45,836 nt of DNA from IMG/VR virus record IMGVR_UViG_3300035698_020555, positions 1 to 45,836 of that record; one strand, given 5' to 3'. This document shows positions 7,612 through 15,978 of this stretch, piece by piece; position 1 is the first letter of the stretch; every line of letters begins with the position of its first letter. Source of the stretch: a virus. Position numbers and translations under genes: made by a program. A model generated the notes under the pieces. The model was not told the DNA's origin, searched no databases, and was given only the letters and a program-made list of their open reading frames with translations.

Positions 7612-8582
7612 TTTTTTACTTTCCATTTAAAACTTTCTTGCGATAAACAATTAACGCACGCCATATGAAAAATATGCCCGTTATATTCTATGAATTGCTT
7701 TTTATTGTAAACTTTCCGTCTATCAAGTACAGATAAATTATCTAGGGAGTTGCGTATGTCCGCTATATAGCTGCTTTTCCACAATCTTAGCAATGAATTT
7801 CGTTCATTGTTATCAGTGTTAATATTCCCCAATATTATGAATGGCTTTTTCCACATTACACAACAGGGGTATACATCCCCATTCCAGCTAACCACTAGAC
7901 GCCTATTTGGCATATAACAATTCTTTCTGCCTACGTCTGCCATATCGCCTAGAGTGTAACTTACAACGTCATCAGTACGCTCCATTACATTGCGGATAAA
8001 TAATTTTATATCAGGGTATTTGATGGTGTACCTTGCTTTAAATTCTTGAAGTTCATGCTCATTAAGTGCAGTTACAACAAAGGATAATGTGACATTTCTA
8101 TTTAACCCGTACACTTTTTCAATATTATTATTTAGTAAGCTATACTTCCCAGCGGCTCTAATTTTTCGATAGGTTGCAGCACTTACAGAATCTACACTAA
8201 AGCTTATCCACGTACAGCATTCAGCAATATCTTTATTCAGGTTAGGCTTATAATGGCCGTTGGTGTTCAAGCGGATGTCAATAAACTTACCTTTCACATA
8301 GTGCAAAAACTTTACAAATTCCGGATGTAAGGTTGATTCACCACGTAGATTGAGTTTAATGCTGGGGACTTTCCCCTCTATCTCATCAATGATACGTTTG
8401 AATAAGCTGAATTCCATATACCCTATGTTGAAGTCTTGTTTAATATCGCTATGCGGGCAAAAAGAGCAGGCAAGGTTACATTCCGAGGTCAGTTCAAAAT
8501 CTACATGGATAGGGTATTTGAACACTTTCCATTTAGCTAAATGCCATTTAAGGCGGTACAAAATATATTTTATGTTTACCAT
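7530..8582 (-). CDS. Radical SAM protein with SPASM-like C-terminus
   Basis: ATG 8582 is chosen because AAGGAG lies 6 bases upstream; the product is 350 aa. SECNLACSFCPHSD carries the CxxxCxxC cluster that binds the 4Fe-4S and SAM. The C-terminal region has NCYMP, DVYPCCVMW and CVNCLSQ, cysteines of an auxiliary-cluster (SPASM/twitch) domain. Such enzymes modify peptides or sugars, but the substrate cannot be read here. The last 30 residues (Lys-rich) are encoded by the 28-bp tandem repeat and terminate where the repeat frame reaches AAGTGA. It overlaps the glf stop by 7 bases. Confidence 0.85.
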   Translation of the reverse strand: MVNIKYILYRLKWHLAKWKVFKYPIHVDFELTSECNLACSFCPHSDIKQDFNIGYMEFSLFKRIIDEIEGKVPSIKLNLRGESTLHPEFVKFLHYVKGKFIDIRLNTNGHYKPNLNKDIAECCTWISFSVDSVSAATYRKIRAAGKYSLLNNNIEKVYGLNRNVTLSFVVTALNEHELQEFKARYTIKYPDIKLFIRNVMERTDDVVSYTLGDMADVGRKNCYMPNRRLVVSWNGDVYPCCVMWKKPFIILGNINTDNNERNSLLRLWKSSYIADIRNSLDNLSVLDRRKVYNKKQFIEYNGHIFHMACVNCLSQESFKWKVKNKKLGLKSEKKRKLELKSEKTKTGIEK

Positions 8583-9865
8583 AACTGACTCCTTACCTCT
8601 TGATAGAATCCCCATTTTTCAGCAGTTCCGCCATTCCCCTCAATTAATTCTACAATGAAATTGGCAATTTCAACTGCTCGCGACATGGATACGTAGGCAT
8701 ACAGCCCGAGTCGCCCGGCACAATAAAAGTTATGCCAATGCGAAACTTTATCCAATACCCCAAGGGCTTTATCAATATTTTCTTTTGTGGATATGGGATA
8801 ACATCTATCTACGCGCTTATGGAACAGCTCAAAATCATTTTCACTAAGCTCATCAGTTAGGAAATCTACTACTTCAGAATACCATTCCACTAAATGTATT
8901 GTATTTTCATCATATGCTTGGAACGGGAATGCAAAGGATAGTAATGTATATTCCGCTTGTCCGCTATGTTGTGGGTATTCTACTACCCTAGTAAAGCTCC
9001 AAGTGTTCGGGAATGTAGTAGAATATGTGGGCATTAGGGGCCTATTCGATTTCACATAAGCATATATTTTCAATATTCCACGCCATTCTAGGGGGGAATC
9101 CTCCCCGTCAGAGCACACATCCAAAGGGGCTGTATTAATTACAATATCTTTAGAGGTATCAAATTCAATAAACTGATTATTAAAGGGGATAGCAAACACA
9201 GCATGTAAGGTATCGCCGTCATTATTAATTCCTCTCAATTTTTTCTTTTCTATCTTTACCCCTTCAGTCATTTTATTAAAGAATTTCCTATATGAACCCG
9301 GATGCCCTGCCCACATATCACCAAACATGTGGGTGGGACTTTCCTTTTTTAAGGTTAGGGGCCTCTTTGTTGCCCATTCCATGCCCATTTTGCTAGGTGC
9401 AATCCCCCATTGTTTCTCGTTATATCCTTCAATGAATGCCTGATATGCGGAATCGCCAATGTTATTAATTACATATTCCTCAAAATTCTTAGGGCTATCA
9501 ATGGTATGGTATTTACGATCTGTTAGTAAGCTATTTTCTTCTAATCGCTTTATATTCAGTTTAGAGATAGGGAAGTCATAAAGAGACCTGCCCTTTAAGG
9601 AGCCATCAATACTCAGTTTTACGATATAATCGTACAACTCATTATATAAATGGCTTTCCCACCAGTGCTGTTGTTTTTTTGTTTTAGCATATAGGATATG
9701 CGGCCCGAACTCGTAGTTAATACCGTTCCATTGATTTGTTTGACATAGCCCGCCAATAGTATCCTCTTTTTCGTATAATATAACGGCATGCGTTGCCTTT
9801 AATGCATTTGCTAAAACGCATCCCGTTAAGCCTGCACCTATAATATGTACTACCCCTTTTTTCAT
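8576..9865 (-). CDS. glf: UDP-galactopyranose mutase
   Basis: A 429-aa protein behind GGAGGG. N-terminal FAD-binding HIIGAGLTGCVLAN, then DTIGGLCQT and EFGPHILYAKT. FIEGYNEKQWG and the Arg of GAGHPGSYRKF-like WAGHPGSYRKF are typical of flavin-dependent Glf/UGM. The enzyme interconverts UDP-galactopyranose and UDP-galactofuranose, the donor for galactofuranose in bacterial surface glycans. Length is slightly above the usual 370-400. With the adjacent transferases it points to surface-sugar remodelling or virion glycosylation. Confidence 0.9.
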   Translation of the reverse strand: MKKGVVHIIGAGLTGCVLANALKATHAVILYEKEDTIGGLCQTNQWNGINYEFGPHILYAKTKKQQHWWESHLYNELYDYIVKLSIDGSLKGRSLYDFPISKLNIKRLEENSLLTDRKYHTIDSPKNFEEYVINNIGDSAYQAFIEGYNEKQWGIAPSKMGMEWATKRPLTLKKESPTHMFGDMWAGHPGSYRKFFNKMTEGVKIEKKKLRGINNDGDTLHAVFAIPFNNQFIEFDTSKDIVINTAPLDVCSDGEDSPLEWRGILKIYAYVKSNRPLMPTYSTTFPNTWSFTRVVEYPQHSGQAEYTLLSFAFPFQAYDENTIHLVEWYSEVVDFLTDELSENDFELFHKRVDRCYPISTKENIDKALGVLDKVSHWHNFYCAGRLGLYAYVSMSRAVEIANFIVELIEGNGGTAEKWGFYQEVRSQLW

Positions 9866-9867
9866 TC

Positions 9868-10296
9868 TTATCCCTCCATTATATTATTTAATATGGTTTT
9901 CAATTCTTCAGTTGTTTTATAGCTGGCTTCTTTACTTCTATTTCCTAGGGTATCCCCCATTCGAATATCTCCGCATGTAGAGGGCTCACATTCTGGGAAG
10001 AGCTCAATGATATTTATAAGGTTTCTATCTACATTAAATATTCCAAATGGAATAAAATCTTTTATCTTATTTGAGGTATTGGGTATAAGATTTTCTGCTA
10101 CATTTAAGATGTGCTCTTTTAACGCGAATGTCTTTTTTTCAGAGGCCATGAATATAGCATATACTTCACAACTACCTTTAAACGTTACTTGTAAAATTCC
10201 CTTTTTAGCTTCCCACGTTGTAAAGGATACGATATTTTCTATATTAATATATAAGGTAAGTGCTTTATCATCTATTATTTTAAGCCATTTATTCAT
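9868..10296 (-). CDS. Hypothetical protein, 142 aa
   Basis: A 142-aa protein behind AAGGAGG; its ATG overlaps the stop of the upstream membrane-protein gene (ATGA). Beta-rich N-terminal half, no motif recognised. It sits between a one-pass membrane protein and glf. Confidence 0.6.
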   Translation of the reverse strand: MNKWLKIIDDKALTLYINIENIVSFTTWEAKKGILQVTFKGSCEVYAIFMASEKKTFALKEHILNVAENLIPNTSNKIKDFIPFGIFNVDRNLINIIELFPECEPSTCGDIRMGDTLGNRSKEASYKTTEELKTILNNIMEG

Positions 10297-10475
10297 TTTT
10301 TGTTCCTCCTTAAATATAATTCAAAGGCTATCGATAACATGGCCAATATTATGAATAAGCTGAATAACATATTGGAAACTGTCAAATTTTCTTTGAGTGT
10401 TCCAACCAAATTAGGATTTTGATATGCGCTTGCATGTTGTTGCGTGTTACATGCTTGCGTAGTAGTAACATTCAA
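10293..10475 (-). CDS. Small single-pass membrane protein
   Basis: A 60-aa protein, TTG start behind AGGG. Residues 34-54 form one hydrophobic helix (NMLFSLFIILAMLSIAFEL) followed by RRNKK, giving an N-out/C-in arrangement by the positive-inside rule. No signal peptidase site is obvious. It is coupled to the 142-aa gene downstream. Confidence 0.55.
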   Translation of the reverse strand: MNVTTTQACNTQQHASAYQNPNLVGTLKENLTVSNMLFSLFIILAMLSIAFELYLRRNKK

Positions 10476-10476
10476 T

Positions 10477-11883
10477 TTACCCTAAAACCTTTCTTACCTC
10501 AATCATAATTTCCTCATTTGTTGGTGCTTCATGGTGATGCTTTTTAGGATGGTTTTGCATAGGGATCATTAACGTATTACTTCCCTCATCATAGAGCGTG
10601 TTATATAAAACTGCTTTTACCTGTTCCCCTATTGGCTCATAGCTCAATTTTTGGATGCTTGGCGTGTTCATTTGTTGCGTGGATTCTTGGCAGCTATAAT
10701 GTGAGCAAATAATGGGTGTGTCTGAGCAGGCAACAGCCAGCATTTGAGGTGCGCTATGCGAACCTATGAACAGCTTAGATTGTTGTATCTCTTGAATTTG
10801 CCTATCTAAGCACGCATCCTCGCCAGCAAGGTCAGTGCAGTTCATTAACGGTGTCATGGATGAATCGCCTAGCCGAACAATTTCATAGTCAGGATACGAT
10901 TTTTTCAGATCATCAATAAAATCTTGTGCCTGATTAATGTTCCAATTTCTAATATCATCACCATAATCCGCCTCTCTGAAATGCACACAAATCTTATTTT
11001 GTTTCGGTTCATGTTGGTTCATTAGCTTGGGTAGCTCATAGGAATCCTCTATCCAAAGCCGTGCCCGTTCCTCCCAGATACGTTTACCCGCTACAAACGG
11101 GATTCCTTGTAACACTGGGAAGTACCTGTATTTGTATACCTGCACCCTATCCATATTTTTCCCATATTTTTGGAATATTTGGCGCAATATACAATGCTTA
11201 ATAATATATTCTTGGAGTGTGATATTTAGGAATCCGTTATTAATTGCAAATAGGGTAGCTGACCGATCTTTTTCTACATCTGGCAATAAGGTTATATCAA
11301 TGGCTGTATCCACGGTATCAGATAACAATATAACAAGTTGCCTTAACTCCGGCCTATTGAATGCGCCTACCAAAACAATTTGATCGTCAGGATTCTTTAC
11401 TTTATGCTCTTTTATAAATTGACTAAATACAATGAAATCCCCAAACGCGCAGGGCCATAGGATTGGGAATACCGCTATTTTCTTAGTGGTATCAATCCAA
11501 TCCATAGGCTCATTATTAAATTTGCTTACAGCAGGGAATTGCTTTGCTATCTCGTTGCTTGATTCAAAGATATGCATTTCTCGATAAAGGGCAAAAATTG
11601 CATTAATGATGTGTTGGCCTCTAAGGTATCCAATATAGTGTTGTATATGTTCCGGGTTATCCAATACCCCTATAGTTTGGTACATCATAATTGCATGGTG
11701 GATTAGATCGTTTGTGAAATTTCCTTTAAGTATACAATCCGCGATTATCATATCAATATGGATATTTAGACGCTCTGAGCGTAGCTGAGATAATAAATGG
11801 ATCGCCTCTCGGTACCTTCCATTTTGGTGATGGTCGATTGCATCTTTTTGTAACTGTTCTAGTTGCTGTTTTTCCATTAACAT
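10477..11883 (-). CDS. TPR and GT9-like (heptosyltransferase-type) glycosyltransferase
   Basis: A 468-aa protein. The first 110 residues are helical repeats (HQNGRYREAIHLLSQL). The rest resembles a GT-B fold of the ADP-heptose transferase group: FPILWPCAFGDFIVFSQF as the N-domain loop, CVHFREADYGDDIRNW, then QQSKLFIGSHSAPQMLAVAC as the acceptor/donor loop. The C-terminus has a His-rich stretch, KKHHH. ATG 11883 lies 3 bases after GGAGG; ATG 11877 lies 9 bases away and is a good alternative start. Substrate unknown. Confidence 0.6.
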   Translation of the reverse strand: MLMEKQQLEQLQKDAIDHHQNGRYREAIHLLSQLRSERLNIHIDMIIADCILKGNFTNDLIHHAIMMYQTIGVLDNPEHIQHYIGYLRGQHIINAIFALYREMHIFESSNEIAKQFPAVSKFNNEPMDWIDTTKKIAVFPILWPCAFGDFIVFSQFIKEHKVKNPDDQIVLVGAFNRPELRQLVILLSDTVDTAIDITLLPDVEKDRSATLFAINNGFLNITLQEYIIKHCILRQIFQKYGKNMDRVQVYKYRYFPVLQGIPFVAGKRIWEERARLWIEDSYELPKLMNQHEPKQNKICVHFREADYGDDIRNWNINQAQDFIDDLKKSYPDYEIVRLGDSSMTPLMNCTDLAGEDACLDRQIQEIQQSKLFIGSHSAPQMLAVACSDTPIICSHYSCQESTQQMNTPSIQKLSYEPIGEQVKAVLYNTLYDEGSNTLMIPMQNHPKKHHHEAPTNEEIMIEVRKVLG

Positions 11884-12584
11884 TGTCCTCCTTTAAAATC
11901 GCAATAATCACATAGCTGGGACTTGTTGCGTTTGTATATAGACGTGTTTAAGTATTTAGAATGAACGTGCTCAATGTAGGATTTAACACGCATGAGATCT
12001 GTTGCTGTGCGTGTGCTATAGACTAGCTGGGTAGCTGTTGAATTTTTTATAAAAATATTAAACCCCGTTTTAGTTGGTAATTGCTTATAAATGCTTTCGT
12101 ATAAAAGGGCGTATATACTGAGTTGTAACCCTTTACTTCCTAGTATGTCATCAGCCTCCACTTTTTTATAGAATCGTGATGATGTTTTATAGTCTATAAT
12201 ATAATGTTGATTTGTAATTAAGTCAATTTTTCCATGTATTGAATAGCGTGGCCTCTCTAACTTAATATCCTTTTCAATAGCCTCCCTATCCAATGGAACA
12301 AAGTGCGTTTTTTGGGTGTAGAAAGTTTCAATGAGTTTAGTTGATTGATCGCATAAAGATACCGGAAAAGCGGCTTTTTTCTTTTTAATTGATCGCCTAA
12401 AGTTTTCTTTGCACTCATAAAGAGAAGCTCCCTTGTTCCTATGGTAGTATTCTATGGCAGAATGAAAGGCATTGCCAATTATAAGAGCATCATTTTCTTT
12501 ACGTCTTGCCTTATCAATATAGATCAATTTAAATTTTCTTGGGCATTGCAAGAAGCAGGACAGCTTAGAATATGACCAATGCAT
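11877..12584 (-). CDS. Cas4/RecB-like PD-(D/E)XK exonuclease
   Basis: A 235-aa protein. WSYSKLSCFLQCPRKFKL at the N-terminus, HGKIDLI and YIIDYKTS as the catalytic D...(D/E)xK core, GLQLSIYALLY as the QxxxY motif, and CDYCDFKGGQC at the end. The four Cys (one N-terminal, three C-terminal) are the usual iron-sulfur ligands of Cas4/AddB-type nucleases. Phage versions act in recombination or DNA processing. It is next to a VRR-NUC nuclease and DNA polymerase in the same operon; there is no CRISPR array in this window. Confidence 0.85.
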   Translation of the reverse strand: MHWSYSKLSCFLQCPRKFKLIYIDKARRKENDALIIGNAFHSAIEYYHRNKGASLYECKENFRRSIKKKKAAFPVSLCDQSTKLIETFYTQKTHFVPLDREAIEKDIKLERPRYSIHGKIDLITNQHYIIDYKTSSRFYKKVEADDILGSKGLQLSIYALLYESIYKQLPTKTGFNIFIKNSTATQLVYSTRTATDLMRVKSYIEHVHSKYLNTSIYKRNKSQLCDYCDFKGGQC

Positions 12585-12703
12585 TAGTTAACAGAATACC
12601 TAAATGCAACATGTTTACCATCAGAGCATTCTATTAGAGGAGATATAAAATAATGGTAAGGTGGCTCAGAGGTGAAGGTTACAACGAACGCTTTTCCAAT
12701 CAT
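12584..12703 (-). CDS. Possible 39-aa protein
   Basis: A short frame from an ATG within the VRR-NUC gene whose TAA overlaps the ATG of the Cas4-like gene (TAATG). The last 27 codons lie in a stretch not covered by another gene. The stop-start overlap argues for translation, but no family is recognised and it could be a frameshifted tail of the VRR-NUC gene. Confidence 0.3.
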   Translation of the reverse strand: MIGKAFVVTFTSEPPYHYFISPLIECSDGKHVAFRYSVN

Positions 12704-12938
12704 AAGCAACAAAAGCGTGCCCGCCTGCCCTGTTAATGCAATCAATCCTATATTGTTGTATTGCTGTTGGCTGTGTATGCCCATCTTTTTTTACCTCTAT
12801 CCCTATAAATTTAGAGTTTATTACACCAATTATATCAGGGCTCCCCGCCATATTGGTAATGGTGGGCTTGATCCAATATGAATTGGGCAGGGCCCTTAAC
12901 TTGGATAAAATATAAGATTGCTTATCTTTTTCGCTCAC
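12666..12938 (-). CDS. VRR-NUC domain nuclease
   Basis: A 90-aa protein with a GTG start. The core GSPDIIGVINSKFIGIEVKK has the VRR-NUC PD-(D/E)xK pattern (PD...ExK), followed by QQYRIDCINRAGGHAFVAYD, the characteristic helix and strand. The length is typical of stand-alone phage VRR-NUC proteins, which are thought to cut branched DNA. It overlaps the upstream gene by 17 bases. Confidence 0.85.
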   Translation of the reverse strand: MSEKDKQSYILSKLRALPNSYWIKPTITNMAGSPDIIGVINSKFIGIEVKKDGHTQPTAIQQYRIDCINRAGGHAFVAYDWKSVRCNLHL

Positions 12939-13263
12939 TTAAAGCGGCTTTCCATTTAGCATTAATATAGAGGAATACTTTAGTTACATCGCTTATTTGG
13001 TGTACTTGTGGGTTATCCGGGTATTGTTTAGTGTAGTGATATGCGTAAGTCATATATAAATCTTTATAGCTTCCGCCATTTGATAAAATGCGTATTCCTA
13101 CAACATTCTCCCACTCTTTAGGGAAAATTTTGCTCATTTCTGCAGTATACTTTAAATTGTAAATGCTCTCTATATATATTTTTTCATTGCCTTTTTCATC
13201 ATATCCCTCTTCGTATTTAACCAATAAATTACCATCAATTTCCAATAGTGGCCCCCGGCCCAT
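12922..13263 (-). CDS. Hypothetical protein, 113 aa
   Basis: A 113-aa protein between DNA polymerase and VRR-NUC genes. No motif recognised; the ribosome-binding site is weak. A replication-associated role is suggested only by position. Confidence 0.55.
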   Translation of the reverse strand: MGRGPLLEIDGNLLVKYEEGYDEKGNEKIYIESIYNLKYTAEMSKIFPKEWENVVGIRILSNGGSYKDLYMTYAYHYTKQYPDNPQVHQISDVTKVFLYINAKWKAALSERKR

Positions 13264-13281
13264 AGGTCTTAAATTTTTTAA

Positions 13282-14898
13282 TCATTTCTTTTCACTCCAA
13301 TTTGTAGTTGTTTTTTCCACGTCCACTTTCAATTTTACTTTAAATAACTGGTAAAAGTTTTCCATGTGATACCGAAGCTCTTTTAATAAGTATTTCTCAC
13401 CGTCCGCAACCTCAAAGACAAGTTCATCATGGATCATAAGTAACATATTAGATTTGTGTTCTGCTAATACGTCTTGAATTTGAATCATGGCATCTTTTAC
13501 AATGTCAGCACAGCAGCCTTGCACAAGAGCATTGACCGCTTTATAGACCTCGTTGCGGGCCAAGCGTCGCCTTCGGCCGTACTTGTTAAATATAAACCCG
13601 CGTTCAGCGCATGTGCGCATACACTTTAACAAGAAGGGTTGTACCTGTTTAAACTGTAAAAAGTAGTTATCTCTAATGGCGGCTGCCTCTACCTCAGATA
13701 CACCCAATAATTTGGATAGGCTTGCAGAGCCCATCCCATAAATCAGGCCGAAATTGACGATCTTTGCTTGCTTACGTTCAATACCTAGCCGATCAGCAAC
13801 GATTTGATGGAAGTCCGCACCTTTAGCTAGCTCCGTAAGTAGGAAATTTTCCTTTGCATAGTCCGCAAATATCCTATATTCCATTTGAGAATAGTCGAGA
13901 TAGTAGTTAGTAAAGCCGGGCCTGACCGTAAACGCTTTCCTGATTATAGGGTCATCTTTTGGAATTTGTTGCAGGTTAGGCGATTTACAAGATACCCTGC
14001 CCGTGCGTGCGCCAATCTGAAATATAGAGGCATGAATAACACCACCCACATTTTCCTTTAATAGCTGCTCAACAAAACCTAGGTTCTTATGGGTATGCCG
14101 ATAGCTCAAAATAATACCTGCAAATGGATGTTCAATTGCCCTCAACTTTTCTTCCGCCAAATACGCATTCCCTTTAATAGTTTTATCATAGCCAATCCCA
14201 AGCTTATCTAGTTGCTCTGCTAGTTGCGGATTGGATAACAGGTCAAATTCAGCATCCACAGCAAACCATGCTTGATCCCTATAGGTCGTTAATTCTTTAA
14301 CCAATGCCTCTTTAGTTTTGTTTAAGTAATCCAAATCTATCTGAACGCCTCTTGCTTCCATTTCAACTAATACGGGTATAAGCGCACATTCCATTTCAAA
14401 TAATGGGATTAAGCCTTGCTCTTTAAGCATGGGCATGAACGTTTCATATAGTTTAAAGGTGGCCTCCACATCCCGTTTAGCATAAGGGATCAGGATTTCA
14501 TCAGGCAGCATATCATAACGGCGATTCTCTTTTTTTATTTTATGGTTCTTAAACCAATTATCCACTACATCGTCCATTTTATCTGTATTCTTTAGGAAAT
14601 TCTTAGCTAAGTATTTGAGTGATTTTGAGGCAAGGTTTTCATTGATTAAGTGTGCTGCAATCATAGTATCTCTAATGGGGCCATTAACAACAATGCCCAT
14701 AGCCTTTAAAAAATGCAGGTCAAATTTAGCATTTTGGAATACCTTTGTAATAGACGCATCCTCTAATATAGGTACAATTTCAGATACATCACGGGTTACA
14801 CTATGCGTTATCCCATCGGAGTAGGCATACATGAACGCGGATGCTCCATGGAAAGTGGATAGGCCGGTAGTTTCTAAGTCAATTGCGTAGGCCATCAT
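13282..14898 (-). CDS. DNA polymerase, family A, with 3'-5' exonuclease
   Basis: A 538-aa protein. The exonuclease domain has AIDLETTGL (Exo I), FQNAKFDLHFL (Exo II) and YAKRDVEATF (Exo III). Polymerase motif A is YLDYSQMEYRIFA, motif B is RKQAKIVNFGLIYGMG and motif C is LMIHDELVFE. TGRVSCKSPNLQQIP is the usual template-binding segment. There is no 5'-3' exonuclease domain, which is normal for phage replicative family A polymerases. The start overlaps the previous stop as ATGA; the next Met is equally possible. Confidence 0.95.
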   Translation of the reverse strand: MMAYAIDLETTGLSTFHGASAFMYAYSDGITHSVTRDVSEIVPILEDASITKVFQNAKFDLHFLKAMGIVVNGPIRDTMIAAHLINENLASKSLKYLAKNFLKNTDKMDDVVDNWFKNHKIKKENRRYDMLPDEILIPYAKRDVEATFKLYETFMPMLKEQGLIPLFEMECALIPVLVEMEARGVQIDLDYLNKTKEALVKELTTYRDQAWFAVDAEFDLLSNPQLAEQLDKLGIGYDKTIKGNAYLAEEKLRAIEHPFAGIILSYRHTHKNLGFVEQLLKENVGGVIHASIFQIGARTGRVSCKSPNLQQIPKDDPIIRKAFTVRPGFTNYYLDYSQMEYRIFADYAKENFLLTELAKGADFHQIVADRLGIERKQAKIVNFGLIYGMGSASLSKLLGVSEVEAAAIRDNYFLQFKQVQPFLLKCMRTCAERGFIFNKYGRRRRLARNEVYKAVNALVQGCCADIVKDAMIQIQDVLAEHKSNMLLMIHDELVFEVADGEKYLLKELRYHMENFYQLFKVKLKVDVEKTTTNWSEKK

Positions 14899-15338
14899 AG
14901 CTGTTTTATCCCTTTAACTGAGGGCTTTACCAGTTTCTTTACCTTCAATTTCTCAAATTTCTTGGTGAGTTTTTGGCGTTTTTCTGTTCTCTCCATTTTA
15001 ATACGCATTACCTTGATAAGTCCCCGTATCCCGTCATTCATGATTTGCCTATATGGCATTGGTTGAATGCTTTTCTTGGCGTACTTTAAGACTTCCTCAC
15101 CCGCGTATACGAACAGATAAAAATGTTCTTTTATGTCAGGGTAATAGGCGTTATCTTTTAACTCCCTTTCAAGGCGTATAGATAGGCTGCCTTTTTGGCA
15201 CGTGTCTGCATATCTAAGCTCCCCCTTTTCTACATTGAATTGGCATAAGATTGTGATGTAGTCTTTATCCTCATAAAATGCACCAAACAATTTCGTTATT
15301 TCGTGCCTGTTCTTACGTGTAATCTTGATTTTTATCAT
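14895..15338 (-). CDS. Hypothetical protein, first gene of the leftward operon
   Basis: A 147-aa basic protein behind AAGGGG, with a Lys-rich C-terminal half. I do not recognise a family. It lies 24 bases downstream of the predicted leftward start site and is coupled to DNA polymerase by ATGA, so it may bind DNA or assist the polymerase. Confidence 0.65.
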   Translation of the reverse strand: MIKIKITRKNRHEITKLFGAFYEDKDYITILCQFNVEKGELRYADTCQKGSLSIRLERELKDNAYYPDIKEHFYLFVYAGEEVLKYAKKSIQPMPYRQIMNDGIRGLIKVMRIKMERTEKRQKLTKKFEKLKVKKLVKPSVKGIKQL

Positions 15339-15349
15339 AGTTTAGCCCC

Positions 15350-15378
15350 TTGCTTTAAAGATGTAAATAATATACTAT
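15350..15378 (+). promoter_or_regulatory. Rightward promoter giving a near-leaderless HNH mRNA
   Basis: TTGCTT (15350-15355), 17 bases, then TACTAT (15373-15378). The predicted start is near the ATG at 15385, and no ribosome-binding site precedes either candidate ATG, so the transcript would be nearly leaderless. It overlaps the leftward promoter. Confidence 0.4.
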
Positions 15379-15397
15379 ATGCATATGGATTTTTCAA
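15369..15397 (-). promoter_or_regulatory. Leftward sigma-70-type promoter
   Basis: On the minus strand, TTGAAA (15397-15392) and TATATT (15374-15369) are separated by exactly 17 bases. Transcription would begin near 15362 and reach the AAGGGG site of the first gene of the leftward operon. The -35 box lies within the first codons of the divergent HNH gene. Confidence 0.65.
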
Positions 15398-15978
15398 GTA
15401 AAATTAAGCTGTTTGATTACCAAAAAAGGCATACTGGTATCTATACAGGAGGGATTGCTCCTATTAAGGGGTATGAAGAAGAGTATTTTATAACTTCTAA
15501 GGGGAATGTATTTTCAAAGATGCGTAAAGTCCCGCATTTTAAAGGGGAAGGGGTGCGTAAAATAAAGAGAAGACATTTACAAGCTTGGTATCATCTTGGC
15601 TATGCTTGTATATCTCTCTCTAAAAGGGGGAAAGTTACAAAGTATTCAATAGCAAGATTAGTTGCTTTGCATTTTATACCCAACGCTGAAAACAAGCCAT
15701 GTGTTAATCACAAGAATGGAATCAAATTAGATAATAGAAAATCTAATTTAGAGTGGTGCACTTATTCTGAAAATAACAGGCATGCTTTTGGGCTTGGTTT
15801 GCGAAAAGCAGCGCATGTTGGGAGATACTTTAGAAAATACCCTATGTATCTGGCAAAAATACTTAGGCTGGAATACGCAAAAGATAATTCGAGGGGTAGG
15901 ATATTAGAGTTAAGTAAGGCGTATAATATGACATATAGAACAGTACAGGCCATTGTAAAAAATACAGGATACCGATGA
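15379..15978 (+). CDS. HNH homing endonuclease (NUMOD4-HNH type), inserted before SNF2 helicase
   Basis: A 199-aa protein (or 197 aa from ATG 15385). YEEEYFITSKGNVFSKM is a NUMOD4-like DNA-binding segment. KPCVNHKNGIKLDNRKSNLE is the HNH core with the catalytic His/Asn pattern, and ILELSKAYNMTYRTVQAIVK is a C-terminal helix-turn-helix. The first residues, MDFSSKIKLFDYQK, copy the start of the downstream helicase (MNISFKSKTTLFDYQK), with TTTGATTACCAAAAA identical at 15412 and 16008. The stop overlaps the helicase start as ATGA. This looks like a homing gene that entered the helicase at LFDYQK and left a rebuilt 5' end. Confidence 0.85.
   Translation: MHMDFSSKIKLFDYQKRHTGIYTGGIAPIKGYEEEYFITSKGNVFSKMRKVPHFKGEGVRKIKRRHLQAWYHLGYACISLSKRGKVTKYSIARLVALHFIPNAENKPCVNHKNGIKLDNRKSNLEWCTYSENNRHAFGLGLRKAAHVGRYFRKYPMYLAKILRLEYAKDNSRGRILELSKAYNMTYRTVQAIVKNTGYR

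Noticed and set aside
11877-12584. Cas4-like gene as evidence of a phage CRISPR system
   Set aside because: No cas1, cas2 or array is visible; Cas4-like nucleases are common in phage recombination genes.
15379-15978. HNH gene as a group I intron product
   Set aside because: I could not see intron core pairings, and the HNH and helicase genes each have their own start with an ATGA overlap. An intron cannot be fully excluded without a covariance search.
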